A stretch of 63,248 nucleotides of DNA, taken from Bacteroidales bacterium (GTDB lineage Bacteria; Bacteroidota; Bacteroidia; Bacteroidales; Muribaculaceae). A program made the translations under genes and the position numbers. The stretch lies in contig DXXK01000022.1 of NCBI GenBank assembly GCA_019416425.1, positions 1 to 63,248 of the forward strand, given 5' to 3'. This document shows positions 7,088-14,419 of this stretch, in pieces; position 1 is the stretch's first letter, and every line of letters begins with the position of its first letter. The notes below the pieces were generated by a model. The model had not been told where the DNA came from and searched no databases. It saw only the letters and a program-made list of their open reading frames with translations.

Positions 7088-7877
7088 CGACGAGTTGCGG
7101 AAATTTATTCCGAACTCTATCCGCGAGGTCAAAGGCGAAACTCCGCTCTTTGACAAACTCGCTCCCTTCCTTGAAAGGGCCGAGCAATGGTTCTGCCACC
7201 ACTTCGTTCCGGCAGAACTGCTCGACGCCGTGGCTTCCGACGCAGCTCATATCGTTGCTGTCGAGGCATACCGCCTCGCCGTACCGCAACTCGACCTCGT
7301 CCTCACGCCTAACGGTTTCGCTACCGTAGGTACGCAAAACCTGTCCCCGGCATCTAAGATGCGCGTTGACCGGCTCGTCGGTGGTCTGCTGTCGGAAAGG
7401 GATAAGGCACTGGCGCATCTGCTTCACAATCTGCCCTCCGTCGAGGGCTGGCCGGACTCACCGCAGGGGCGGTGGTTCGGCGCCACGCTGTTTCCGACCC
7501 TTGATGTTGTAACACAACAGTCGGGGGAATCAGAACGACTATGGGACAAGTATTGTGAATTGCGCCCACAGTTGATTGACCTCGAAGCAAGCCTCTCTGA
7601 AGAATGGCTGTCGCCGGAACTGATGTCGGCACTCCGCTCGGAGAACCTTCGCGGAGATTTGACCGAAAAGAGGAGTGAGATTGTCCGGCAGATAAAAGCG
7701 CAGGTCGTGGGCTACCTGCGCAGCGGGTCGTTCAACTCGCGGAGGCTCGCGGATATTGTGTACTATATCCGGCTGAACCCCGAATTTTTCAGCGAATGGC
7801 ATCAGTCGGAAACCGCGAAGTTGTTTGCGCCGCCGGTCTTTCGGAATGAAAAGAAGGCTTCGGGTTACTTCTTTTAG
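7068..7877 (+). CDS. phage head-tail connector-like protein (269 aa)
   Basis: A 269-residue protein that overlaps the portal gene by 20 bases; a second ATG at 7080 (MNNDELRKF) is an equally good start. The N-terminal half is helical with a WFCHHFV segment and an AAHIVAVEAYRLAVPQLDL helix, followed by a loop with TPNGFATVG, a pattern common in Bacteroidetes phage proteins placed directly after the portal. The position argues for a head-completion or adaptor role. I see no enzymatic motif. After its stop come 275 bases without a gene. Confidence 0.65.
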   Translation: MTLIMNNDELRKFIPNSIREVKGETPLFDKLAPFLERAEQWFCHHFVPAELLDAVASDAAHIVAVEAYRLAVPQLDLVLTPNGFATVGTQNLSPASKMRVDRLVGGLLSERDKALAHLLHNLPSVEGWPDSPQGRWFGATLFPTLDVVTQQSGESERLWDKYCELRPQLIDLEASLSEEWLSPELMSALRSENLRGDLTEKRSEIVRQIKAQVVGYLRSGSFNSRRLADIVYYIRLNPEFFSEWHQSETAKLFAPPVFRNEKKASGYFF

Positions 7878-8152
7878 TGGTGTCGGGGCAATCGGCAGTC
7901 GGTGAAGCTACGTCGCAAGGGTCATTTGTCGGTCATACCGAATTGGAGTTACGGCACGAGGCTCTGATTTTCCTGTGCGAAATTAGAATATGCGTCGGCA
8001 GGTCAAGGGCAGGTTTGCACTCCGTGTTCCTCCGTTCTTCACTCCGTTGCAGAACGGCTATCACCCTTGACTCTCTCAGCCTCCTATGCACATTCTTTTA
8101 TTTGCACGTAAAATCCAAGTGCTTCGGCATATAACTCATAAATCAATTCGAT
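7878..8152. other. gene-free leader region of the 8153 gene
   Basis: This 275-base spacer is rich in C and T. Its last third carries the third copy of the shared leader motif (8098-8130). An 85-residue plus-strand frame across it has unnatural composition and overlaps the leader, so I do not call it. Confidence 0.55.
8098..8130 (+). promoter_or_regulatory. shared leader motif 3 (TTATTTGCACGTAAAA plus hairpin)
   Basis: The third copy: an AT-rich block at 8098-8113, then the hairpin GTGC-TTCG-GCAT (8119-8130, one G-T pair), 22 bases before the ATG at 8153. The stem again differs from copies 1 and 2 in both arms, and the loop is a stable UUCG type. Confidence 0.65.
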
Positions 8153-8395
8153 ATGATACTTCCCGACAAACGACCCGTTGAGCGCGACTTCGCCAACCTC
8201 ACCGACTACTCGCAGACATGCCCCGACGGTGCAAGAAAGTTCTTCGCCTTCATCCATTTCACCGATGAATCGACCTGCCTTTTCGCAAACATCTTCACGT
8301 TCAGCAGAACATTCGCCACGATGCTCGTGATGGAAAAATTCGGCGACTGCCTCGAATACGTCAGCAGCATCAATATCCACGAACAGGAATATTGA
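8153..8395 (+). CDS. small phage protein (80 aa)
   Basis: An 80-residue protein (MILPDKRPVERDF...) with a FFAFIHFTDESTCLF strand-turn-strand and a short helix, ending in HEQEY. Family unknown. Like the genes at 972 and 2114 it has its own leader motif and its own terminator (8414-8448), so it is a stand-alone unit between the connector gene and the next tail genes. Confidence 0.7.
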   Translation: MILPDKRPVERDFANLTDYSQTCPDGARKFFAFIHFTDESTCLFANIFTFSRTFATMLVMEKFGDCLEYVSSINIHEQEY

Positions 8396-8413
8396 ACGAC
8401 CCGACCCACCTGC

Positions 8414-8448
8414 GGCGGCTCCCACTCCGGGAGTCGCCTTTGCTGTCT
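8414..8448 (+). terminator. rho-independent terminator
   Basis: GGCGGCTCCC (8414-8423) pairs with GGGAGTCGCC (8429-8438), with one wobble, followed by a T-rich tail. It closes the 8153 unit. Confidence 0.7.
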
Positions 8449-8470
8449 TTTACCCGGTAAGGGCATTACC

Positions 8471-8485
8471 GTACCTTCGCGGTAC
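8471..8485 (+). promoter_or_regulatory. TACCTTCG box in a small dyad
   Basis: GTACC (8471-8475) and GGTAC (8481-8485) flank TTCGC. TACCTTCG (8472-8479) is one base from the TAnnTTTG consensus, only 10 bases before the ATG at 8490, so the message would be nearly leaderless, as at 3017. Confidence 0.45.
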
Positions 8486-8489
8486 AATA

Positions 8490-9245
8490 ATGCTCATACC
8501 TATGCAGACAATCTCGATTAATTTCATCGTGCCGCAGGGCTGGCACGAGCTTTCCGATAAACAGCTCCGCTATGTTTATCAGCTTCTCGCCGATGATTTC
8601 GCCACCGACGAAATCAAGACCCTTTGCTTGCTCCAATGGAGCGGCACAAAGGTTATCGGTCGGCAATACAGCGGGGCCTATCTCCTCAAAAAAGCAAAGA
8701 TTCTTTTTGAGGTTACTCCCTTGACCCTCGCAGAGCTGCTGCCGAATCTCGACTGGCTCGCTTCTCTGCCGACGGTTCCCGTCAGGCTATCCAAAATCAA
8801 CCGCCAGCACGCTCTCCCGGCTGACTTCTCCGAAGTGCCGTTTGAGACTTTCATTATCTGCGACAACCTCTATCAAGGTTATCTCCAGACGCAGAATGAT
8901 GACCTGCTGGACCAACTCGGAGCGACGCTCTACGGAAAGTCTATGGCTTTCAAGCCTTACGAGCGCATCAGCATTTTCTACTGGTTCGCTGCGCTCAAAG
9001 ATGCCTTCTCGCGCAAATTCCCGGACTTCTTTCAGCCAATCAGTGCCGCCACCGGCGGCAACCTGCTCGGCTCGTCCGCGCCCTCGGTCGAGGACGCGAT
9101 GAACGCTCAGATCCGTGCGCTCACCAAAGGCGATGTCACGAAAGAGAAAGAAGTCCTCGCGCTCGATACTCACCGCGCACTAACTGAGCTTAACGCCCAG
9201 GCGCGTGAGTATAAGGAACTGAACGCCAAAACCGCCTCCAAATGA
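8490..9245 (+). CDS. phage protein, probable tail or neck module (251 aa)
   Basis: A 251-residue protein beginning MLIPMQTISINFIVPQGW; a second ATG at 8502 (MQTISINF) is possible. It is helical (HELSDKQLRYVYQLLADDF) and ends in a Lys/Glu/Ala-rich segment. No named domain is seen. It opens a tight run of three genes whose ATGA overlaps (9242 and 9742) suggest translational coupling; the third is neck-like. A tail-assembly or adaptor role is therefore likely. Confidence 0.65.
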   Translation: MLIPMQTISINFIVPQGWHELSDKQLRYVYQLLADDFATDEIKTLCLLQWSGTKVIGRQYSGAYLLKKAKILFEVTPLTLAELLPNLDWLASLPTVPVRLSKINRQHALPADFSEVPFETFIICDNLYQGYLQTQNDDLLDQLGATLYGKSMAFKPYERISIFYWFAALKDAFSRKFPDFFQPISAATGGNLLGSSAPSVEDAMNAQIRALTKGDVTKEKEVLALDTHRALTELNAQAREYKELNAKTASK

Positions 9246-9745
9246 CAGCACCGCTCAACGGAAGATGGGACGCGGCCGGTTTCTTCGAGGAACTGACCGC
9301 AACCAACCGCCTCGCTAAGTCAGAAGGTTTTACCTTCTGCCGTGTGTCGGGGCTTGACGGCTTCGAGGAAGCTGTCAACGAAGCGCAGACTCAAACTGCT
9401 TTCGTCTGCGTCAGCGATATAGCCGACGGCTATACCGAGTTGAACAACACGCCGCGCACCCGTCGCGTCAAAACCGTGTTTTTCGCTATGCGCCATGCAG
9501 CAGAGGATATGGCGGCTCGCGCCGAGTGCATGGAAATAATGCGCGAACTGTTCCGTCAGTTCATGTCGCGGCTTCTCCCCGAAAAGGTCAGGTTAGAGCA
9601 GAACTGCATCTACCTTGACCCCCGAATATCGTTCAACGAGATTGACCGCTATTTTTTCAGCGGTGCCGCCGGTGCATATTTTCAGATCGCCGTCGATGTG
9701 TTCACAGATTTAAGATACAATCCCCAGGAGTGGAATAACGAATGA
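9242..9745 (+). CDS. phage protein, probable tail-terminator or neck component (167 aa)
   Basis: A 167-residue protein starting in the ATGA overlap with the previous gene. Strand and helix pattern, a small size, and a position just before an HK97-gp10-like gene suggest a tail-completion/terminator role, but in most phages the order is reversed and I see no diagnostic motif. Notable segments are TRRVKTVFFAMRHAAEDMA and an aromatic C-terminus (AYFQIAVDVFTDLRYNP), similar in layout to proteins that cap tail tubes. Confidence 0.6.
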   Translation: MTAPLNGRWDAAGFFEELTATNRLAKSEGFTFCRVSGLDGFEEAVNEAQTQTAFVCVSDIADGYTELNNTPRTRRVKTVFFAMRHAAEDMAARAECMEIMRELFRQFMSRLLPEKVRLEQNCIYLDPRISFNEIDRYFFSGAAGAYFQIAVDVFTDLRYNPQEWNNE

Positions 9746-10173
9746 ATGGAACGGATAATCAGCAGTTGGAGGCTCGCCGTAAGTACGTCCGCGCCTTCAA
9801 CGCCACGATGGTAAAGATATGGCGCGAGCAAATCGCCCTTCTCGGTGTCATCGACACCGGGGCGCTTTACCGCTCGACGGTCGGCATATCAATGACTGCC
9901 GACGGCAAGTTCATAGACATTACTCTTGAACAGGCATTTAACACATACGGTTTATTCGTTGACTATGGCACGGGGCGCAATACTCCGCGAGGAAACCCCG
10001 GCGACATAGGAAAAGCCAATGGCCGAAAGCGCAAGCGCTGGTTCTCTCGCAAGTATTTCGCTTCCGTGATGAACATTCAGGAATTTTACGCAGACTCCCT
10101 CGGCCAGGAGTTCTGCCGTGCCATATCAAACGCACTCAATCCTGACATTATGCGCCAATCACTAATCAAATAA
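9742..10173 (+). CDS. HK97 gp10-like neck/tail-completion protein (143 aa)
   Basis: A 143-residue protein with the marks of the HK97 gp10-like family: an N-terminal helix, GVIDTGALYRST near residue 35, a beta region, and FVDYGTG followed by a basic loop (GRKRKRW) and a C-terminal helix. These proteins join the head to the tail. It overlaps the previous stop by four bases (ATGA). The AT-rich cargo gene on the minus strand ends 14 bases after it. Confidence 0.7.
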   Translation: MNGTDNQQLEARRKYVRAFNATMVKIWREQIALLGVIDTGALYRSTVGISMTADGKFIDITLEQAFNTYGLFVDYGTGRNTPRGNPGDIGKANGRKRKRWFSRKYFASVMNIQEFYADSLGQEFCRAISNALNPDIMRQSLIK

Positions 10174-10186
10174 TTGGGATGTTTTA

Positions 10187-10687
10187 TCAGTCAATTTTAA
10201 TGTTGTCAAGTAGCTTCCTGGCTTCGCTTGCAATGTCGTATATGGAATCTTTACCAATGTCAAAAGTTAAAGAACGTTCGTAATCCCACTCATTCTTTTT
10301 GTATTGAGCCGGAAGAACCGTGATTTCGGCATCATCTTGTCGGACGAATATATACGTCGATTGGTTATGAAGTTGTCGCCACGAGCGCTGTTTCATCGCT
10401 TTAATCAGCTGTGCAGATGATAACTCCTCGTATTTATCGCGATTACTGGCAATAAAAACTTCACCAAAAGCATTATTGAATTCGACATCATCACAATCTA
10501 TTGGTGTAAATTTTATAGGATAGCTCATTTCGTACCCCATTCCTGTCTTACCATATCCTGTTAGAAAAATATATTGTTTGGTCGTTCGATAAATTCCACA
10601 TGCTCTTTGCGTTTTGGATTCCATCGAAATTTTCGGCTTTATCAACATAATCATTATCCAATCTAATATCTTCTGCCACTTCTTCAT
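10187..10687 (-). CDS. AT-rich cargo gene, unknown function (166 aa)
   Basis: A 166-residue protein read against all its phage neighbours. The frame extends upstream to 10813, but a TAACTTTG box at 10721-10714 lies inside that extension, so the ATG at 10687 (MKKWQKILDWIM) is chosen; it is about 26 bases after the box. The N-terminus has a hydrophobic, basic stretch (residues 1-20) that might be a weak membrane anchor. The rest is a mixed alpha/beta soluble domain with FVRQDDAEITVLP. I do not recognise the family. The opposite orientation, private promoter and AT-rich composition mark it as a moron; protection of the host against other phages or toxins is possible, but there is no direct evidence. 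Confidence 0.7.
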   Translation of the reverse strand: MKKWQKILDWIMIMLIKPKISMESKTQRACGIYRTTKQYIFLTGYGKTGMGYEMSYPIKFTPIDCDDVEFNNAFGEVFIASNRDKYEELSSAQLIKAMKQRSWRQLHNQSTYIFVRQDDAEITVLPAQYKKNEWDYERSLTFDIGKDSIYDIASEARKLLDNIKID

Positions 10688-10713
10688 ACGATTGTATATG
10701 CTGTTGTCATACG

Positions 10714-10721
10714 CAAAGTTA
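10714..10721 (-). promoter_or_regulatory. -7 box TAACTTTG of the minus-strand cargo gene
   Basis: Read on the minus strand, TAACTTTG matches TAnnTTTG and sets the start of the 166-aa gene at 10687. It lies 67 bases from the opposed plus-strand box at 10791. Confidence 0.7.
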
Positions 10722-10787
10722 CAAAATTTCGCTGACATACAGCGCACTCCGTTGAAATTTCGTGTCTTTTCCCCGGTATCGTCGCCG

Positions 10788-10822
10788 CCATAACTTTGCC
10801 GTATAAACAGCATCAGTTATGG
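10788..10822 (+). promoter_or_regulatory. dyad joining the promoter box and start codon of the 342-aa gene
   Basis: CCATAACT (10788-10795) is exactly complementary to AGTTATGG (10815-10822). The left arm overlaps the -7 box TAACTTTG (10791-10798) and the right arm contains the ATG at 10819. It closely matches the element before the portal gene (5708-5747). Confidence 0.6.
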
Positions 10823-11847
10823 CTATTGATACAAAATCGCTCACTCAAATTATAACCGAGTTCCGCAAGTTACAGGCCAAAGACTCCATAACGCCGGAGT
10901 CGTTGGGCTACATTCTGCAACGTATCGCAGACCTTCTCGCCACCGCCGGAACCTCGGAAACCCAGGTCATCCTCGGCAACTGGTACAACACGCTCTCGAA
11001 AACAGACCATACCGCCGTCTGCAAATTGCAGCAAGGCCCGGCTGACCGTAATTTCGTAAGGCTCTCCAACACGTTCATCGATCTGCTTACCGGTCAGCAG
11101 ATGACAAACGAGAACGCCACAATAATCAATATGGCAACCACCGAGAGGGCCGGGGCGATGAAAGCGCAGCAGGTAGTAGACCTCAACAACACCCGACGCG
11201 CCGTTGCCGACATCGAGAAACTTCTTGATGTCATACAGGCCAAACTCGGCATGACCGAAGGCTCCAAAGGTCTGTATAACACAGCCCAGATTTCCTGTGT
11301 CGTTCAAAACGGACAGTTGCTCGTTCTCGGCGCACAGCAGCTCGTCAAGGAGGGGTATGTACCTTATATCTTCCGTCCCGTCCGCAAACGCAATCCTTTC
11401 AAGGACAAGGACGCGACCGCTGAACAGCGGGCCGCCAAGAAGTATTGCTCCGTAAAGAAAGGCTGGGGGGTGTTCGGCTCTATGTATGCCGTGAAACTCA
11501 ACGGCTCTCAGGTTATGTTCTCGACCGGGCCGCACAATCTTCTATGCACGGAAAAGCAGCCGGGATATTCCGGTTCGCCACAGTATTTCGTGTCCCACAG
11601 TACCGACAAGGAGGGAAACAGGACTTTCGGCTGGGGGCGTTCCTCGGTGCATTTGCTCGACCGCAACCTCGCAAAGAAGACATCGAGGAAAAAGGAACGC
11701 ATGATACGGCTCCGCTTCGGAATCGGTTTCGCAAAACCGATTTATCCCGGACGCGCCGCCATCACACCGGCCAATCTCGCAAGCTCGCTCGCCGAGTTCT
11801 ATCTGATCTACAATCCCGCAACCGAAAAATGGACTTTCGGGAAATAA
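10819..11847 (+). CDS. phage structural protein, possibly tail or fibre (342 aa)
   Basis: A 342-residue protein. Residues 1-150 are mainly helical and likely coiled (FRKLQAKDSITPESLGYILQ; a second helix around VVDLNNTRRAVADIEKLLDV). The last ~190 residues are strand-rich, with many Gly, Tyr and Trp (QPGYSGSPQYFVSH), as in a beta-structured tip. This helix-then-beta layout suits a tail fibre or appendage, but no family is certain. It has its own promoter dyad and is followed by a terminator and short repeats before the lysis genes. Confidence 0.6.
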   Translation: MAIDTKSLTQIITEFRKLQAKDSITPESLGYILQRIADLLATAGTSETQVILGNWYNTLSKTDHTAVCKLQQGPADRNFVRLSNTFIDLLTGQQMTNENATIINMATTERAGAMKAQQVVDLNNTRRAVADIEKLLDVIQAKLGMTEGSKGLYNTAQISCVVQNGQLLVLGAQQLVKEGYVPYIFRPVRKRNPFKDKDATAEQRAAKKYCSVKKGWGVFGSMYAVKLNGSQVMFSTGPHNLLCTEKQPGYSGSPQYFVSHSTDKEGNRTFGWGRSSVHLLDRNLAKKTSRKKERMIRLRFGIGFAKPIYPGRAAITPANLASSLAEFYLIYNPATEKWTFGK

Positions 11848-11850
11848 AAA

Positions 11851-12067
11851 GAAAGCCCGAAGCTGACGCTCCGGGGGATGCTATCTTTTATACTTCTCAA
11901 CTGAAAGCCCACAGGGGGGTGCTATCATCGATACGTCGCACAGGAAAGCCGCAGTAAAAATCTACGAGGGTGCTATCCGGCATCTGTCAGAGGTATCCAC
12001 TTTTCTTAGCTTGGCTTCACTTTCGTTCAGAGGTGTCCGGTCAGATTAGCTTGGTTTCACTTAACAA
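11851..12067 (+). repeat. short degenerate repeat array before the lysis cassette
   Basis: Three units contain GAAAGCC and then GGGTGCTATC-like ends; the TGCTATC cores are at 11879, 11920 and 11971. Two 40-bp tandem copies follow (11988-12027 and 12028-12067), both with CAGAGGTRTCC and TTAGCTTGG.TTCACTT. The spacing stays near 40 bases. They may be protein-binding sites for late-gene control, or a worn mobile-element end. Confidence 0.6.
11856..11890 (+). terminator. possible rho-independent terminator
   Basis: CCCG-a-AGC (11856-11863) pairs with GCT-c-CGGG (11868-11875); a short T-run follows after ten bases. It would end the 10819 gene. The long gap before the T-run makes it weak. Confidence 0.4.
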
Positions 12068-12121
12068 TACGCAAAGATAATACTTTTTCTCCACATACAC
12101 AACTCGTTAACCAACAAAATC

Positions 12122-12343
12122 ATGAATCTCCACAAACATAAGCCTGCAATTCAGCTTCTATCCGCAATTCTGCTGATAGTAGTCGGCTGCGGCCTCCTGA
12201 TTTCCGGCTTCATCATGCCTCCGCCCGGCGAAATTCATAATTCCGTCCTTATCGCCTTCGGCGAGATTCTGACTTTCGCGGGGGCTTTGTTCGGAATTGA
12301 CTACCATTATAAATACAAAAACCATGACAACAACAATCAGTAA
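12122..12343 (+). CDS. holin-like membrane protein (73 aa)
   Basis: A 73-residue protein with a short basic N-terminus (MNLHKHKPA), a first membrane helix (about residues 10-30), a Pro-rich turn (MPPPGEIHN) and a second helix (about 42-60), then a hydrophilic tail. Two membrane segments, small size and direct overlap with the endolysin gene fit a class II holin, the pore that times lysis. It has no catalytic features. The next gene begins 20 bases before its stop. Confidence 0.75.
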   Translation: MNLHKHKPAIQLLSAILLIVVGCGLLISGFIMPPPGEIHNSVLIAFGEILTFAGALFGIDYHYKYKNHDNNNQ

Positions 12344-12956
12344 AGGCAGCAGGGGCGACACAGTCGCCCTCCTGCAACGCAAACTCAACCTCATTCCTGA
12401 CGGTATCTTCGGCCCGATTACCGATGAAGCCGTCCGAGATTTTCAAAAATCGCACGGCCTCGCCGTGGACGGCATCGTTGGCCCGAAGACCTGGGCGGCT
12501 CTCGGTGTCGGCTCGTTACCGAACACCCGGCGCATCGACAAGATAATCCTCCATTGCTCGGCCACGCCGGAGGGGAAGGATTATACCGTCGCCCAAATCC
12601 GCCAGTGGCATCTTGCACGAGGCTTCTCCGATGTCGGCTATCACTATGTGATATACCGTGACGGCTCCGTTCACCGTGGCCGCCCTGAAAACCAGGTCGG
12701 CGCACACACCACGGGCCACAACCCACATTCCATCGGAATATGCTACATCGGAGGCTGCGCTGCCACTAAGAACGCCAAAGGGGATTATCCTCCCAAAGAT
12801 ACGCGCACTCCGGCGCAACGTGCCGCACTCGTCAGCCTCGTTGCCGAGATGCGCAAAAAATATCCCGGCGCCACAGTCCACGGACACAATGAGTTCGCAA
12901 ACAAGGCGTGTCCTTCGTTCAACGTTCAGAAAGAGCCTGAGCTATGCGGTCGATAA
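12324..12956 (+). CDS. phage endolysin: peptidoglycan-binding domain plus N-acetylmuramoyl-L-alanine amidase
   Basis: A 210-residue endolysin. Residues 1-60 form a PG_binding_1 domain (GDTVALLQRKLNLIPDGIFG ... FQ..HGL..DGIVGPKTW). Residues 70-205 form an amidase_2 domain with zinc ligands His-77 (LHCSAT), His-188 (HGHNEF) and Cys-196 (KACPSF). It cuts the bond between muramic acid and the stem peptide. There is no signal peptide, so release depends on the holin. The ATG at 12324 (MTTTISKG) is chosen since the upstream start at 12297 adds only a low-quality extension within the holin gene. It overlaps the spanin-like gene by 13 bases. Confidence 0.9.
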   Translation: MTTTISKGSRGDTVALLQRKLNLIPDGIFGPITDEAVRDFQKSHGLAVDGIVGPKTWAALGVGSLPNTRRIDKIILHCSATPEGKDYTVAQIRQWHLARGFSDVGYHYVIYRDGSVHRGRPENQVGAHTTGHNPHSIGICYIGGCAATKNAKGDYPPKDTRTPAQRAALVSLVAEMRKKYPGATVHGHNEFANKACPSFNVQKEPELCGR

Positions 12957-13414
12957 TCTTCATCATTGTTCTTGCTATCCTTACAGGCTGCAAGAGCCAA
13001 AAGCAGGTTGTCAGCGACAAATCGCTTGACATCGACAGCGTCGCCCGGTCGGAACATCACCGCACAATCGCGGTGATTGACTCCGCTATCCGCAATATTG
13101 ATTTTAGCTTCGATACCCTGAAAATCAATATTGAGCGGCCTTATTCAATCGGCGACACCGTCGCCTGTCAGCCTGAGATTATTCGCATCAAGGCTGTAAA
13201 GGGGCGCGTGATTGACCGGCGGCGTGTTCTTAGGGACAGCGTCGAAGCCTTCAACCGGCTCGATACGGTGGCTTATCGTCAATCAGCCGCCGAGACTTCG
13301 ACAGAACACACCGCCACGACGCGCCTTTATAATCCGCCTGACGGCACGGCTGTTATGATAATCGCGCTTATCATCGCCGGGATTTTATTCTTCGTTTGCT
13401 ATCGCAAACGCTGA
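12944..13414 (+). CDS. candidate unimolecular spanin (lipoprotein with C-terminal membrane helix)
   Basis: A 156-residue protein. It starts with a lipoprotein signal (MRSIIFIIVLAILTGC; lipidated Cys-16), has a ~115-residue periplasmic part of strands and charged helices, and ends with one membrane helix (about residues 134-152) followed by YRKR. An outer-membrane lipid anchor at one end and an inner-membrane helix at the other is the topology of u-spanins such as T1 gp11, which fuse the two membranes in the last step of lysis. The third position after holin and endolysin supports this. No sequence family is claimed. Confidence 0.7.
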   Translation: MRSIIFIIVLAILTGCKSQKQVVSDKSLDIDSVARSEHHRTIAVIDSAIRNIDFSFDTLKINIERPYSIGDTVACQPEIIRIKAVKGRVIDRRRVLRDSVEAFNRLDTVAYRQSAAETSTEHTATTRLYNPPDGTAVMIIALIIAGILFFVCYRKR

Positions 13415-13458
13415 ACATTTTCCACTCGGAGAGTAGAACTTTCTTCATAAATTGATTT

Positions 13459-13497
13459 GAGCGACAAGTCCGTGATGGATATGTCGCTCATTTTTTG
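13459..13497 (+). terminator. rho-independent terminator of the lysis cassette
   Basis: GAGCGACA (13459-13466) pairs with TGTCGCTC (13482-13489), followed by a run of T. It lies directly before the promoter box of the next gene. Confidence 0.75.
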
Positions 13498-13505
13498 TAA
13501 CTTTG
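13498..13505 (+). promoter_or_regulatory. -7 box TAACTTTG of the TonB-like cargo gene
   Basis: TAACTTTG lies 15 bases before the ATG at 13521 and directly after the lysis-cassette terminator. It rules out the TTG start at 13503, which lies inside the box. Confidence 0.7.
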
Positions 13506-13520
13506 CCTCAAATCTCAGAA

Positions 13521-14351
13521 ATGAAAAATTTTATCCATATATTTTTTTTAATCTGTATTTCTTTGTGTGGAAATACAGCCTTTGGACGCATAGTTCAATC
13601 TGTTAGATATAACTATTTCAGCGAAGATTGTCGTTACTCACTATCATATAAAGTAACACCATATTTTGAACAAATTGATGGTACGTTAATCAGATGCGAT
13701 AAGGATTTTGAAGAATTGTATCTTGAGTATAATGATACCATAGTGCATTTCGACCATACAGATGCCAGTAAATTCGCTCGGCTGATAAATAATGCTTTCC
13801 TCAACACAAAAACAATCTATAAAGAAAAAGGCAAAGAGAAAAAATCAAATGCGCCAATTATTGATATTGAGATAGAATATGCCACACGGCCTGAAGATAA
13901 GGGTTTGTTATATAAGAAAACTATATACCAGGAGAATACAGGAATCTATACGCCTCAATATTTGGCATTAGATAACTTTATAGATGAGATAGTGGGTCCA
14001 TATATTTTTATGGTTGATGGCGCTTATGAATCTAATAAAGTACATACATTACCTAATTACAAAGATGGAGGTAATGCGGGATTGCTCAACTATTTTGCAA
14101 AAGCTTTACGATGGCCGAAAGAACATGATGAAGATTGTGTGCGAGGGACAATTATTGTTAAATTTGAAATAACTGCAAATGGAGGAATAGGAAAGGTTAT
14201 TTTTAAACGTTCAGTTTCACCGTCTTTTGATGAAGAAATAACAAGAGTATTGAGATCCATGCCAGATGGCAGTTTCACGCCTGCGTCAAGATATTCTAAA
14301 CCTGTACCATGCTGGATGGTATATCCAATTAGAATTAACATACAGGAATAA
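13521..14351 (+). CDS. exported protein with TonB-like C-terminal domain, phage cargo
   Basis: A 276-residue protein with a signal peptide (MKNFIHIFFLICISLCGNTAFG). The middle (residues 25-170) is an unrecognised Tyr- and Asp-rich domain. The last ~90 residues follow the TonB C-terminal pattern: a GLLNYFAKALRWP helix, RGTIIVKFEITANGGIGKV, then the FDEEITRVLRSMP helix and a final VYPIRI strand. In TonB this domain binds the TonB box of outer-membrane receptors, but here there is no Pro-rich spacer or retained anchor, so it is probably a free periplasmic or secreted domain. It could compete with host TonB or modify receptor traffic (inference). AT-rich, own promoter, no virion role: a likely moron. 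Confidence 0.7.
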   Translation: MKNFIHIFFLICISLCGNTAFGRIVQSVRYNYFSEDCRYSLSYKVTPYFEQIDGTLIRCDKDFEELYLEYNDTIVHFDHTDASKFARLINNAFLNTKTIYKEKGKEKKSNAPIIDIEIEYATRPEDKGLLYKKTIYQENTGIYTPQYLALDNFIDEIVGPYIFMVDGAYESNKVHTLPNYKDGGNAGLLNYFAKALRWPKEHDEDCVRGTIIVKFEITANGGIGKVIFKRSVSPSFDEEITRVLRSMPDGSFTPASRYSKPVPCWMVYPIRINIQE

Positions 14352-14419
14352 TCTGCATAGTAAGAAATCGCGTTCATCTTTTCTGACCCTCCCGGATGGT
14401 GGCGGATGTCGGCCATACT

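Noticed and set aside
10688..10813. 42-codon N-terminal extension of the minus-strand cargo gene
   Set aside because: A TAACTTTG promoter box lies within it, and the added residues have no family support.
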